Positions 35,748 through 45,300 of a stretch of 64,000 nt of DNA are shown here, piece by piece. The first letter of the stretch is position 1; the number at the start of each line of letters is the position of its first letter. A program made the position numbers and the translations under genes. Source of the stretch: CBDDCX01 sp965226925. GTDB lineage: Bacteria > Gemmatimonadota > Gemmatimonadetes > Longimicrobiales > Gaopeijiaceae. The DNA lies in the NCBI GenBank assembly GCA_965226925.1, contig CBDDEN010000010.1:434001-498000 (forward strand), read 5' to 3'. The notes under the pieces were generated by a model. The model did no database searches, was not told the origin of the DNA, and worked only from the letters and a program-made list of their open reading frames with translations.

Positions 35748-35875
35748 TTCCCTCTTAACCTCAGGTGCCCTCGGCCCGCCGACGGGCTCGGGGAGCGCCC
35801 CGGGGTGCCGTGGCCTCGCTTGCCGCCCGCCGGACGTCAGGGCAGCTTCTTGCTGTCCGAGGGGGAGGAATCGTC

Positions 35876-36226
35876 ATGAGCCAGAGCGAGGCAGCAGCAC
35901 CCGCCGTAGCGTTCACGTCCAACACAGAGGTCGCTATCCACGTGCCAGACCTCGAGGTTGCGAGAGCCTTCTACGTGGACGTGCTGGGATTCCGGCTGGC
36001 GACGATGACCGCGGACTACCTCGAGTTGGATAGCGGTGCCCTGCGACTCTACGTGAACCGGGACGAGGACAACGTGCGGTCCTTCATTCCCTCGTTCGAC
36101 GTACCGAACCTGGCGGCCGCCAAAGAACATCTCGATGCCGCCGGCTGTGAAACGGTGCACCTGGCCAACGGCGGTGTGTACTTCAAGGACCCCTTCGGCC
36201 TGGTCTTCGACATCATTCAGAGATAG
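35876..36226 (+). CDS. VOC-superfamily (glyoxalase/bleomycin-resistance-like) protein
   Basis: The start follows GGGGGAGG. The 116-residue protein contains one complete VOC module: EVAIHVPDLEVARAFYVDVLGFRL, a central strand and GGVYFKDPFGLVFDIIQ with the C-terminal Glu-type ligand replaced by Asp. The family includes metal-dependent isomerases, dioxygenases and drug-binding proteins, and this one cannot be assigned further. It is followed after 24 bases by a cupin gene in the same direction, so the two may be co-transcribed. Confidence 0.8.
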   Translation: MSQSEAAAPAVAFTSNTEVAIHVPDLEVARAFYVDVLGFRLATMTADYLELDSGALRLYVNRDEDNVRSFIPSFDVPNLAAAKEHLDAAGCETVHLANGGVYFKDPFGLVFDIIQR

Positions 36227-36250
36227 CCGACCCAACGGAGGCGCACATCT

Positions 36251-36634
36251 ATGAGGGCCATCGACGGGGCGAGCCTTCCTCGAAACACCGCGGACGAGAA
36301 CACGTTCGTGCTTCCGGCGTCCGTCCAGACGTTCCTGGGCCGGGACGACCGGTTGCCGATGCGCGTCTATCGAGTGTCGTTCGGAGCGGGGTCTCGCATG
36401 AAGTGGCACCGCCACGACGACATCCAGGTGCTCTTCGGCCTCAGAGGCGCCTGCGTCGTCGTGAACCGAGACGGCACGGAAGTGTTGCTCACGCCGGGAG
36501 ACGTGGTAGTGGTCGATCCCGGAGAGGAGCACTGGCACGGGGCAGCGCCGGGGGGGGAGGGGGAGCACCTGGCGATCAACCTCGGAAGCGATACGACCTG
36601 GCTCGAGCGTGCCGACCCTCCGATCTCCCGGTAA
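36251..36634 (+). CDS. Cupin-domain protein
   Basis: The 127-residue protein has the two cupin motifs: GSRMKWHRHDDIQVLFGLRG (motif 1, with two His) and PGDVVVVDPGEEHWHGAAP (motif 2, with Pro-Gly and His), here quoted in part. A small single-domain cupin usually binds a metal and may be an isomerase or dioxygenase. It is next to the VOC gene on the same strand. No specific role can be given. Confidence 0.8.
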   Translation: MRAIDGASLPRNTADENTFVLPASVQTFLGRDDRLPMRVYRVSFGAGSRMKWHRHDDIQVLFGLRGACVVVNRDGTEVLLTPGDVVVVDPGEEHWHGAAPGGEGEHLAINLGSDTTWLERADPPISR

Positions 36635-36644
36635 TGAATGACCG

Positions 36645-37519
36645 GTGAGAGCTCTTGCTGCGCGCCTGACGAGCCTGGCTCTACGTCCTCTCTGGACTGA
36701 AACCGCCGCCCACAAGACCCGCCGGCGCCTTCAGCTCCTCCTGACCATGCCCTTCGTTCTGTTGGCGGGACTGACGTGGGGCTTCTTCTCGGCCCCCGCC
36801 ATCGGCGAGGGCTCCACGCTGTTGTGGAGCGCACTGGGCGCCGCAGGCTTCGGGCTATTCTTCTACCTCGAGCAAAGGCTGATCCCCGCCGTGGCGTCCG
36901 CCGCCGATCGCGTCGGGATGGGGGCGGCCGCAGCCCTGGCCTGGGAGATCGTCGTGGTCGGCGGTCTGGTGTTCCTCTTCACGAGTGTCCTGGGCGCGCC
37001 GGTCGTGCCGGCCGTGGCTACCGCCATCGGGATCGGGGCCGTCTATGCCTTCACGATGGAGTACCTGCTCCTCGGCTCGGGCGCCGACCACGCCGCCAAC
37101 CTCCTGGGCCTCGGGCGCGGGTGGTCCCGTCCCAGGAAGTCGGACTACTCCTACCCGGATGCCCTGGCGAAACGGGGAGACCTGGACGGCGCGGCGGCAC
37201 TCTATGAGAGGGCGATCCGCTCCGACCGACGGAATCCCCTCCCCTACTCCCGCCTGGCCCATGTCCGTATCCGCATGGACCTGCACGAAGAGGCTATCGA
37301 TATCCTGCGGACGGCCTTGGAGTCGCGCGGTTCGACACGCACGAAGAGGCACGCTTCGTCCGGCAGATCCATGAAATCTCCTCGAGGCACCTCGGAGATC
37401 CCGCGAGGGCCGCCCCGGACCTGGCCCGATACGTCGAGCGCACGTCCGCGGGTGAACACGTAGAGTGGGCACGCAGGGAGCTCGTCTACATCAAGGAACG
37501 CATTCGGGAAAACGACTGA
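36645..37519 (+). pseudogene. Membrane protein with C-terminal tetratricopeptide-like region, one frameshift
   Basis: GTG 36645 is used because the nearby ATG frames close quickly. The N-terminal 150 residues contain about four membrane helices. Next comes a TPR-like segment (ALAKRGDLDGAAALYERAIR and RNPLPYSRLAHVRIRMDLHEEAIDI in order). Near 37325 the frame shifts. In the new frame the protein continues ARFDTHEEARFVRQIHEIS, then AARAPDLARYVE-type sequence and EWARRELVYIKERIREND, ending at 37519, and this is the more sensible ending. One missing base would explain it. Function unknown; TPRs suggest protein interactions. Confidence 0.65.
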
Positions 37520-37537
37520 GGGGCGGTGCACCGCCCC
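37520..37537. terminator. Hairpin between convergent genes
   Basis: GGGGCGG-TGCA-CCGCCCC is a perfect 7-bp stem with a 4-base loop, immediately after the stop codon of the TPR gene and before the end of the convergent outer-membrane gene. A C-rich then TTT sequence follows on the plus strand. It can serve both directions. Confidence 0.6.
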
Positions 37538-37545
37538 CCTTTCCG

Positions 37546-39051
37546 TCAACGGATCGGGATCGAGACCATCAACTGGTGGGTCAGTACTCGGGCGTCCTGC
37601 AGCGTCAACGGCCCGCTGGGCGCGACGATGAAGTCGGCATTTGCCGCCGCCGCCGCCCGTGGGCCCTCCCACCGGACCCCCGGTCTGCCCGACCCGGTCG
37701 TCATGCGCCCCACGTACCCGAGCTCGAACTCCGGGAACTTGACCCTGGCCCCGATACTCGGGGTCCACTCCATCCAGCTCTCGTCCTGGTCTCGCACGGT
37801 GTTCTCCAGGTTGTCACGCTGCTCGAGCGAGTAGTCGTACGAGCGCACCTCGACACCGAGCTGAAATCCGAGCCGTTCGGTCTCGTGAGCCAAACCCAAG
37901 AGCATCTGAACGTTCGTGAAGAAGAACTGGTTCTCGATCGTCCTGTCCCCTTTTCGGATCGTGGCACCGTCGACGGACATGGTGTCAGCCTCGGCCTCCA
38001 CCCACGTGTCGCTCCAGATCGGCTCGAAGACGAGGTCGATTCCGAACGTCGCGGGCCCACTCGACTTGGCGATGCCGACGCCGAAGTCGTAGGCCCAGGA
38101 GATGCCCGGATCGCGCGGAATGTTCATGATCTCGTAGTTGGGGATCTTCGGATGGGACTTCCTGTTCACCGTCCACGTGCCCCCGACCCGCCAGCCACTC
38201 TCCGTGATGGGCCTGGCGAACCCGAGGTGGAACCCGGTGGTGTTCGTCTTGTCCTCGTTGACCTCCAGGCGGGTCGTGATGATCGGAATCTGATCGGTCT
38301 CATCCCAGGTCCAGTCGATGTACGACACGTCGTGGGTCATGCTGAACCTGTTGTGGATGACCACCGCCTCGAATTGCCGGCCATCCCGGGCGGAGAACAC
38401 ACCCAGACGGTAGTCCACGGCATGACCCGACTGGACGATGCCGTCGGCGAGAGAGTAGAGATGCTCCACACCGTCCAGAGCGTCGAGTCCCGCCCAAGAC
38501 ACGCCGGCCCCCAACGAGAGACCGGTTTCGCCCAGCTCGAAGCCGACGAACCCATCGGCGTAGACGTTCGTGGCCGACAGCTCGTTCAGGCGCCGTTGTG
38601 GGCCGATCCAGATCGCGTCGACCGGAAGCCAGAAGTTCCCTCCGCGGTTCCCGCCTTCGATCTGCTGCAGCGCGAATGAGATGCCGCCGAAGCCGCTTCC
38701 CGAGCGGAAAAGGGCCGCGATCGGAAGGGTCCGACCCCCTCCGTTCCCGTTCGAGACGCCGTAGAACGTGGGTGAACCCAGCAGCGCCGACTCCTCGACG
38801 AGCGAGCCCTTTGCCGGGTTCACGAACGGATCGAGCAGGGCGTCGTCGAGAGCGATCGATACCCCCGCCATTCCCAGCTTCTCGGAGGGGAGCGTCAGAA
38901 ACTGGTCGCCCGTGGCCACCGGCACCGTCTTCAGCGAGATGAGCTGAGCGGCGAGGCGGGCCGGTACGGCGGCCGCGAGCGCGACAGAAAGAGAGGCCGC
39001 GTAGAGCAGGGCGGCGAACAGCGAGGAAGGATGCCGTAGCGGATCGTTCAT
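37546..39051 (-). CDS. Outer-membrane beta-barrel protein (FadL/OmpP1-like)
   Basis: From ATG 39051 a signal peptide (LLYAASLSVALAAAVPARLAA) precedes a 470-residue beta-rich protein. The early GMAGVSIALDDALLDPFVNPA resembles the N-terminal plug-like part of FadL/OmpP1-type or PorV-like proteins (G-M-A-G-A-x-x-A-x-x-D-D-x-x-x-x-x-x-N-P-A). Repeated amphipathic strands follow (FGGISFALQQIEGG, LSLGAGVSWAG). The frame upstream of 39051 is not plausible coding sequence. No exact assignment is possible. It could be a transport channel or a surface scaffold. Confidence 0.65.
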   Translation of the reverse strand: MNDPLRHPSSLFAALLYAASLSVALAAAVPARLAAQLISLKTVPVATGDQFLTLPSEKLGMAGVSIALDDALLDPFVNPAKGSLVEESALLGSPTFYGVSNGNGGGRTLPIAALFRSGSGFGGISFALQQIEGGNRGGNFWLPVDAIWIGPQRRLNELSATNVYADGFVGFELGETGLSLGAGVSWAGLDALDGVEHLYSLADGIVQSGHAVDYRLGVFSARDGRQFEAVVIHNRFSMTHDVSYIDWTWDETDQIPIITTRLEVNEDKTNTTGFHLGFARPITESGWRVGGTWTVNRKSHPKIPNYEIMNIPRDPGISWAYDFGVGIAKSSGPATFGIDLVFEPIWSDTWVEAEADTMSVDGATIRKGDRTIENQFFFTNVQMLLGLAHETERLGFQLGVEVRSYDYSLEQRDNLENTVRDQDESWMEWTPSIGARVKFPEFELGYVGRMTTGSGRPGVRWEGPRAAAAANADFIVAPSGPLTLQDARVLTHQLMVSIPIR

Positions 39052-39221
39052 GGCGCTTCTCCTATCCAAGGGAACCGTACAGGGGCGGGTGCGAGGGCCG
39101 GACCCGATGCTGCAGGTGAAACGAGTCGGGGGAGGGCTTGGTGACGCCACACAGCGACGGCCGCCGCCTCCGGCTAGGTTGGCGAACCCGAGTCCCTTCA
39201 CGTTGAGACGCCTGCGTCCCC

Positions 39222-39953
39222 ATGATCCCGAGCTTCTACTGGCGCCTGGAGTCTCGTCATCGAGCCTGGCGATACCGGACCAAACTCGCTCCCGACGAGA
39301 TCCGCTGGATGCGCAGCGTCTTACGGCCCGGGGGCGTTGTGGTCGACGCCGGGGCGTACAAGGGCGGCTACACCTACTGGATGAGGGAAGAGGTCGGGGC
39401 CTCGGGTCATGTCTTCTCGTTCGAGCCCCAGCCCGAACTGGCCGCATTCCTGCGACGGGCGGTAGCGGGTTTCGGATGGTCCAATGTGCACATCGCAGAG
39501 GCGGGACTCTCGGGCTCGGGCGGTGAGCGTACGCTGCGCGCCCCGGGGGGAGGGCCATCTCAAGACGCCTCGCTGGTCGGAGCGCTGGCGGGTCCGGACG
39601 AGCGGCGGTACTCCGTTCGGATCGACACGCTGGATGGCTTCCTCCGCGAGAGACGGCTCGGCCGACCGGTAGACTTCATGAAGGTCGACGTGGAGGGACA
39701 TGAGCTGGACTTGTTCAGGGGCGCCGAACGGGTGCTCACACGGGACCGTCCCGTGCTGCTCTTCGAGTGTGAAGCCAGGCACGACCCCGAGCGAGCGGTC
39801 ACCGACGTCTTCGAGTATCTGGAGGATCTTGGATACCAGGGCAGGTTTTTCTGGCATGGTGACCTGATCGACGTGGGCGAGTTCGACCTCGGCACGCACC
39901 AGACGCTCGGCCGGGCCCACTACGCGAACAACTTCGTGTTCGAGCCCCGCTAG
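39222..39953 (+). CDS. FkbM-family SAM-dependent methyltransferase
   Basis: The SAM-binding motif is VVVDAGAYKGGYTYWMREEVG with FSFEPQPELAAFLRRAV after it, and DFMKVDVEGHELDLFRGAE is the characteristic FkbM block. FkbM proteins O-methylate secondary metabolites or glycans. The 243-residue length is normal. No biosynthetic genes flank it, so the target is unknown. Its last 4 bases overlap the end of the convergent receptor gene. Confidence 0.85.
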   Translation: MIPSFYWRLESRHRAWRYRTKLAPDEIRWMRSVLRPGGVVVDAGAYKGGYTYWMREEVGASGHVFSFEPQPELAAFLRRAVAGFGWSNVHIAEAGLSGSGGERTLRAPGGGPSQDASLVGALAGPDERRYSVRIDTLDGFLRERRLGRPVDFMKVDVEGHELDLFRGAERVLTRDRPVLLFECEARHDPERAVTDVFEYLEDLGYQGRFFWHGDLIDVGEFDLGTHQTLGRAHYANNFVFEPR

Positions 39954-42232
39954 AAGCGCCACTCCATCCCGAAGACCGGAAGGACCGAGCGCTCCGCCAA
40001 GGGCCGAAACTCTTCGTCACGCCACGGCTCGAAGTAGTAGAACAGCGCGTCCCTCTGGTCCAAGGCGTTGATCAGACGAAGGTAGGGACGGATCTCGACC
40101 GCCCGGCCACCGATGCGCGGGTTGAAGCGGGCGAAGAGCTCGAGATCGAGCCGCAGGAAACCGTCGTCCGGCTCCCCACCGAACACGGGGTCCTCCTGTG
40201 CCGCCTCACCCGGCAGCTCCGGCGTCTGCGGCGCGGCCGGCCCGTCCCCGCCTGTGAGCGCGTCTCCGCCTCTGCGGCCGAACGGAATGCTCGTATAAGG
40301 CAACCCCGCGGAGTACGCGACTTTCAGGCTGCCGCCGGTGCGCCCATCGAGCATGCCGGTGATCCCGGCGCTGAGAAGCTGGCGCCCGGCGAAGTTGGAC
40401 GCGCTCAACCCGCTCGTTCCAGACCAGAACCAGGCCAGGTTATAGCCCAACCAAGCCGTGGCCCTGGCACTCTCGTGCAGGACCCGGAGGTCGACGCCCG
40501 AGCTGCGAAGGACGTCGTCACGGGGCGTAGCCAGCCCCGAGAATCCCTTCCAGAAGCCCTCCACGCCGAGACGCACCCCCCGGCCGAGTCGCTGATCGAG
40601 CGAGAGCACCACATGGTCGGCTGCAGCTACGGACAGCAGCGGCCCCGTCACGCTCACGGGGGCTCCATCCGACACGGCCAGCTCGACCTGTTCCTCGGAG
40701 GCACGCGTATACTGGTGGTAGCGACCCGCGGCCACCGTGAGCAACGCGTCGGCGCTCAGGCTCCAGAGGAAAGCGATCCGCGGGGCCACGCGTAAGCGCG
40801 ATTCCGTGGAGAAGGCGTCCGCCCGCGCCCCCGCCCGCAGGTCGAGCCCCGGAACGAGGGGGAGGACACCGTCCACATAACCTCCTGCGACGACACCGTT
40901 CGCCTCCCTCTCGTCACCGGGTCCCGACGCCAGGTCGGCGAATTCTCGTGCGGAGTAACGCGTCGTGACACGGTCGACGGCCCCCCCGAATCGCATCCGG
41001 CTTTCGCCGAACGGAGTCGAAGCGTCGAGTGTGAGTCTCAGCCGACCGTCTCGGCACTGGCGAGCAGCCCCTCCGAAGAGCCCGTCCCGTCCGCCCCCGT
41101 GCTCGCGGGCCGCAGAGGAAGCTCGGCTTGATACCCGCTGGCCGAGACGGCCCCGTCGAGCGTGACGTCGCCGAGAGCCCCGCGATAGGCCACGGTCAAC
41201 GCCTGATTGCCCCAGGAGGCGTCCTCCGGACCCGGAAGAGCCGCACCAGGCGTCGCGGGTCGGCCGTCCAAAGAGAGGCGGACCGACTCCCGGTTCCAGA
41301 ACGTGGTCGCGCTGATCCGGTGGCCGGCTCCGATCTCCGCGTCCACCCTCCCCAGGGCGTCGCGATAACCGTAGGGATTGTGCGAGCCCCCCAGGGCGGT
41401 GACCCCGAGATCGTGAAGCGTACGCGTTGAGATGGCGAACTGCCCCCGGCCACCCAGAGGGCCCTCGAGGGCGACGCCCCCGCTGATCAGGTCGAGCCCC
41501 GCCCGCCCCCGCAACCGGTCGCGCCGCGGGGTCCTGGTCCGGAGATCCAGAATGTAGGAGAGCCCGCCGTCGTACCGGGCGGGCGCACCTCCCACGTGCA
41601 GAGCCGCCCCGCCCAGGGCGAACGCGTCGAAGCTGCTCAGCAATCCCCCCAGGTGGAACGGAGTGTAGACCGGAGCCCCGTCCAGAAGGACGAGCTTCAG
41701 GTCCGTCGTCGACCCTCGCATGAAGAGCACGTCGGACGGATCCGCCGGGTCGTTCCCGGGCAACGGTTGCCGCCGCCTCGCCGAGCCCGGCCTCCCCGAG
41801 CCCTGGGCTGAGGGCCAGCGTGACCACCTCCATCTCGGGGATCGGAGGGTCGACACCCTCCGGCGCGGCCCCCAGAGCGACGGGATCAGTCAGCACCTCG
41901 ATGGGGGACAGGAGGATGGGTTGCTGCTCCAGGTCGACGTCGAGAAACACCGTGCCACCGGCGGGTATCTGCACGTCTACACGAGCCGACCGATGTCCGG
42001 GATGGCTGATCCGCAGGCGCACCAGGCCGGCCGGCAGATCCTCGAATCGGTATCGCCCCACGCTGTCGGCGACGGCACTCCGGTGCTCACCGGGGGACGC
42101 CGCCTCGACGGTCGCATACGCCAGGGTCCTTCCGGACGTGGGCTCGTACCCGCGCACGACGCCCTCGATGGTCCCGCTGGGCGGGACTTGCACCGCCAGC
42201 AGGGCGGCGGCGAGCGTCAGGTGGAGTGGCAT
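39950..42232 (-). pseudogene. TonB-dependent-receptor-like outer membrane protein, two compensating frameshifts
   Basis: The N-terminus has a short signal and a carboxypeptidase-regulatory-like domain (GTIEGVVRGYEPTSGRTLAYATVEA to about residue 95). A plug region follows in a different frame (41856-41038) with SDVLFMRGSTTDLKLVLLDG and DAFALGGAALHVGGAPARYDGG. The barrel returns in the first frame (LRLTLDASTPFGESRM onward) and ends FGMEWRF, with the C-terminal aromatic typical of outer-membrane proteins. Two shifts, near 41760 and 41050, therefore cancel. Reading through the full-length minus-strand frame gives a false middle. No TonB box is evident. It ends the sigma/anti-sigma operon, and may be under that control. 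Confidence 0.75.
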
Positions 42233-42266
42233 CGGTGTGCGTCCCTTCCGGACCCGTGCCCCGGGA

Positions 42267-43052
42267 TTATTGGACCCTCATGCGGATCTCGCCGGGAGTG
42301 CGCGTGACGATCGGGCCTGCAACGTCGAGCTCGTCCCCGGCCTTCGTAATGTACATACGTCCGTTCACGTGGATCGATGCCACATCGACGGATCTGGGTA
42401 TGTCCACGCGCACCAGTCCGGCGCCTCCCGTGACCTCGATCAACCCGTCCGCCGTACGAAAACGGGCCGGCTGAGCGGCGAACGCCGCGGCCTGAAATCC
42501 GTCGACGAAGCGCACGTCGAGTTCGGTCCCCTGCTCGACGTCCTCGAGCAGGACGACCAACTCCCCGGTCGGGACCTCGACACGTACTCCGGCGGACTCG
42601 GGGGCCTGCGGCGTCGCGGCGGTTGCCGCCGGCGCCACGGCACTTTCGGTCTCGGTCGATCCGGTAAACATGGCGACGGCACGGTCCCACCCTCCGACGA
42701 TCCATCCACGGACAGGTGAGGCAGGCAAGGCAGTCGCGATGGCAGCCCCGAAGAAGAGGACGAGGACGGCGGCCCGGGCGAAGGCGAATCGGCCCGTGAC
42801 GGTGGTGGGCGTGATGGTCCGTGCCCCAGCAGTCACCCGAGCGAGGACCGCCGCCTTCGCGTCTTCGGGCGGGACAGCCGTGTCCAGACGGGCGAGCGCC
42901 GCGCCGACCACCGAGCTGGCGTTGCGCAGCTCCTCCAGAAGCGTCCGACAGTGCTCACACCCGTCGAGATGCTCCCTCACGGAGTCCACGTCCTCGGCGA
43001 CCGTCTCTCCGTCGAGTAGTGCGCGGAGCGTTCCCTCATCCAGGTGCTTCAT
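42267..43052 (-). CDS. Anti-sigma factor (zinc-finger HC2 type) with one membrane helix
   Basis: ATG 43052 has a strong GAGGAGG ribosome binding site. Residues 25-45 contain HLDGCEHCRTLLEEL, the His-Cys-Cys zinc anti-sigma signature. A membrane helix follows (AVLVLFFGAAIATALPAS, about residues 95-115), then a periplasmic, beta-rich domain with repeated short strands (GLIEVTGGAGLVRVDIP). The protein should hold the adjacent ECF sigma factor inactive and respond to a signal outside. The start lies within the end of the sigma gene, so translation is coupled. Confidence 0.85.
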   Translation of the reverse strand: MKHLDEGTLRALLDGETVAEDVDSVREHLDGCEHCRTLLEELRNASSVVGAALARLDTAVPPEDAKAAVLARVTAGARTITPTTVTGRFAFARAAVLVLFFGAAIATALPASPVRGWIVGGWDRAVAMFTGSTETESAVAPAATAATPQAPESAGVRVEVPTGELVVLLEDVEQGTELDVRFVDGFQAAAFAAQPARFRTADGLIEVTGGAGLVRVDIPRSVDVASIHVNGRMYITKAGDELDVAGPIVTRTPGEIRMRVQ

Positions 43053-43614
43053 CGTCCTCCTCAGCCGGCCCATATGCGCTCACGAAGCGCTTCTCGGCCC
43101 GTGCAAGCAGCGTACCTACCGATCCGGGCGCTACCTCGAATGCCTCTGCGATCTCGCGGTAGCTGAACCCTTCGTACCGTGCCAGCAGCATCGCTCGGTC
43201 GCGTTCGTTCAAACCCTCGAGGGCAGCCCTCACTCTCGCCACGTCTTCCTTTCGTTGAACGCTCCGGTCGGGTTGCTCGAGAGCCGCCGGCTGAACCGGG
43301 TTCGCCTCCAGAAGCCGTCGTCGGTTCTCGTCCACTCGGTACCGATCCCGTACCAGATGCGTCGCGGTGCGGAAGAGGCAGGCGCGAACTCCGTGCTCGT
43401 CTCCCTCGACCCGATGGTCGTACAGCCTGACAAAAGCCTCCTGCACCACGTCGTCGGCCAGATCCGGGTCGCCGGTCAACCGATGGCAATAGCGAAACAG
43501 CCCCGGGTGTAGCTTGTCGAAAGTCGTCTCGAAATCCACTCGGATCAGAGTCCCAAGAGATACGGTTTGCACGTCTACGACTTGGATTTGACCCGAGCGC
43601 CTCATCCAGGGCAA
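43036..43614 (-). CDS. ECF-family RNA polymerase sigma factor
   Basis: Sigma region 2 is visible (FDKLHPGLFRYCHRLTGDPDLADDVVQEAFVRLYDH in two segments) and region 4 (LNERDRAMLLARYEGFSYREIAEAFEVAPGSVGTLLARAEKR, likewise) with its helix-turn-helix. The start is uncertain; the frame is open to 43614, but the conserved sequence starts only at about VDFETTFDKLHPG, so GTG starts nearer 43530 are possible. The gene precedes its anti-sigma factor and a receptor-like gene on the same strand, with a 17-base overlap with the former, and diverges from the ethanolamine-type locus. Confidence 0.88.
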   Translation of the reverse strand: MPWMRRSGQIQVVDVQTVSLGTLIRVDFETTFDKLHPGLFRYCHRLTGDPDLADDVVQEAFVRLYDHRVEGDEHGVRACLFRTATHLVRDRYRVDENRRRLLEANPVQPAALEQPDRSVQRKEDVARVRAALEGLNERDRAMLLARYEGFSYREIAEAFEVAPGSVGTLLARAEKRFVSAYGPAEEDDEAPG

Positions 43615-43805
43615 GGGCTACGCAGCCAGAGCCCGGTGATAGAACGAGCGAGTGGGCGAGAATGTGACAGCATTCCGTTCGCGACCGGTTTGCGGTTGCG
43701 GGGGGGGGGATGTTTCGTTGTCTCTTGGGCGTTTGGTCCGTCCCGTGTACCACCGGCCTCCGCAGCCGGCGCATCAGATCCCGATCACGCTTCGGAGGCG
43801 TCTTC

Positions 43806-45300
43806 TTGCCCGAAAACGAAACCGTCGGCGGCGTCCAGTATCACCAGGTGGACGCCGAGTACTTCGAGAAGCGTGGGCTGAAGCGCCACGCACGCGTCTG
43901 GTCACTCTGGGCGCTCGGTGTGGTCGCCGTCATCTCCGGCGACTTCTTCGGCTGGAACTTCGGTCTCGACGCTGGGGGATTCGGCGGGCTGTTCATCGCG
44001 ACGGTCATCATCACGGTGATGTACATCGGCATGTGCGACGCGATAGCCGAGATGTCGCCGGCGCTGCCACACACGGGGGGTGCGTACTCGTTCGGACGTT
44101 CCGCCATGGGCCCGTGGGGCGGGTTTATCACCGGACTCGCCGAGAACATGGAGTACGTTCTCACTCCCGCGGTCATCGTGGTGGGGATCGGCGGTTATCT
44201 GGGGGCGATCTTCGGTACATCGGACGCCTTCGCCCCGGTTTGGTGGGCCCTCGCCTATTCGCTCTTCGTGGGTCTGAACGTCTGGGGTGTCGAGGTCAGC
44301 TTCAGGTTCACCGTGTTCATCACGGCGGTGGCGCTGGGCATTCTGCTGATCTTCTACGTCGGGGCCGTTCCCCATTTTTCCTGGGACAACGCTCTCGACA
44401 TCGAGCCGATCGCGGGGGCTACCCGTTGGTTACCCAAGGGATGGGGGGGGGGTCGCGGCGGCGCTTCCGTTCGCCATCTGGTTCTACCTGGCCATCGAAG
44501 AGCTTCCCTTGGCGGCAGAGGAGTCACACGATCCCGAAAGGGACATGCCCAGAGGCATCCTGCTGGGACTCCTGACGCTCATTGTGTGTGCCTTCCTCAC
44601 CCTGTTTCTGAACGCCGGCATCGCCCCCGGGGCGCAGGAAGTCGGGCTCTCGGACGAGCCCCTTTTGCTAGGCTTCAGGACCATCTTCGGCGACGGTATC
44701 GGGACCAAGGTCCTGGCCCTTCTGGCCGTCGCCGGCCTGATCGCGAGCTTCCATACGATCATCTATGCCTACGGGCGAAACATCTACTCGCTCTCGAGAG
44801 CCGGGTACTTCCCGCACTGGCTCTCAGTAACGACGCGTAGGTCACAAACGCCTCACATCGCCCTCGTGGTGGGCGCGATCATCGGCTACATCGTAGCGTT
44901 GGTGATCCACTTCGCGCCCCAGGGCAACCCGGTGGGGGCGGTCTTGCTCAACATGGCGGTCTTCGGCGCGGTGATCGCCTACATCATGCAGATGGCGGCG
45001 TTCGTGCTACTGCGCCGCCGGCTTCCGCACATCCGGCGTCCCTACGTGAGCCGATCCGGAACCATGGGGGCCATCGTGGCCGGCGCCATCGCTGCGGTGA
45101 CCTTGGTCTTCCTGTTCATCAACACGGACTACCGACTGGGGGTGTACGGGTGCGCCGTTTGGTTCCTCGCCGGCGTCGCCTACTTCGGCCTCTACGGCCG
45201 CAAGACGCTGGTATACTCTCCCGAAGAGGAGTTCGCGGTGCGCGAGCTCGCCAAGAGTGACTCTGCGACGTCGACCGTTATCGAAAGTGAAGGCATATGA
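43806..45300 (+). pseudogene. eat: Ethanolamine permease-like APC transporter (Eat type), frameshift at a G10 run
   Basis: I chose TTG 43806 (LPENETVGGVQYHQ) because GGAGG precedes it by 8 bases. The sequence VAVISGDFFGWNFGLDAGGFGG, then IAEMSPALPHTGGAYSFGRS and GFITGLAENMEYVLTPAVIVVG are signatures of the Eat ethanolamine permease subgroup of the APC superfamily, with 12 helices in about 490 residues. The frame breaks at a run of ten G residues (44443-44452). One frame over, ALPFAIWFYLAIEELPLAAEES continues correctly. Its stop overlaps the next ATG (ATGA), so it is an operon with the ligase gene. The lesion may be an assembly error or slippage at the run. Confidence 0.82.
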
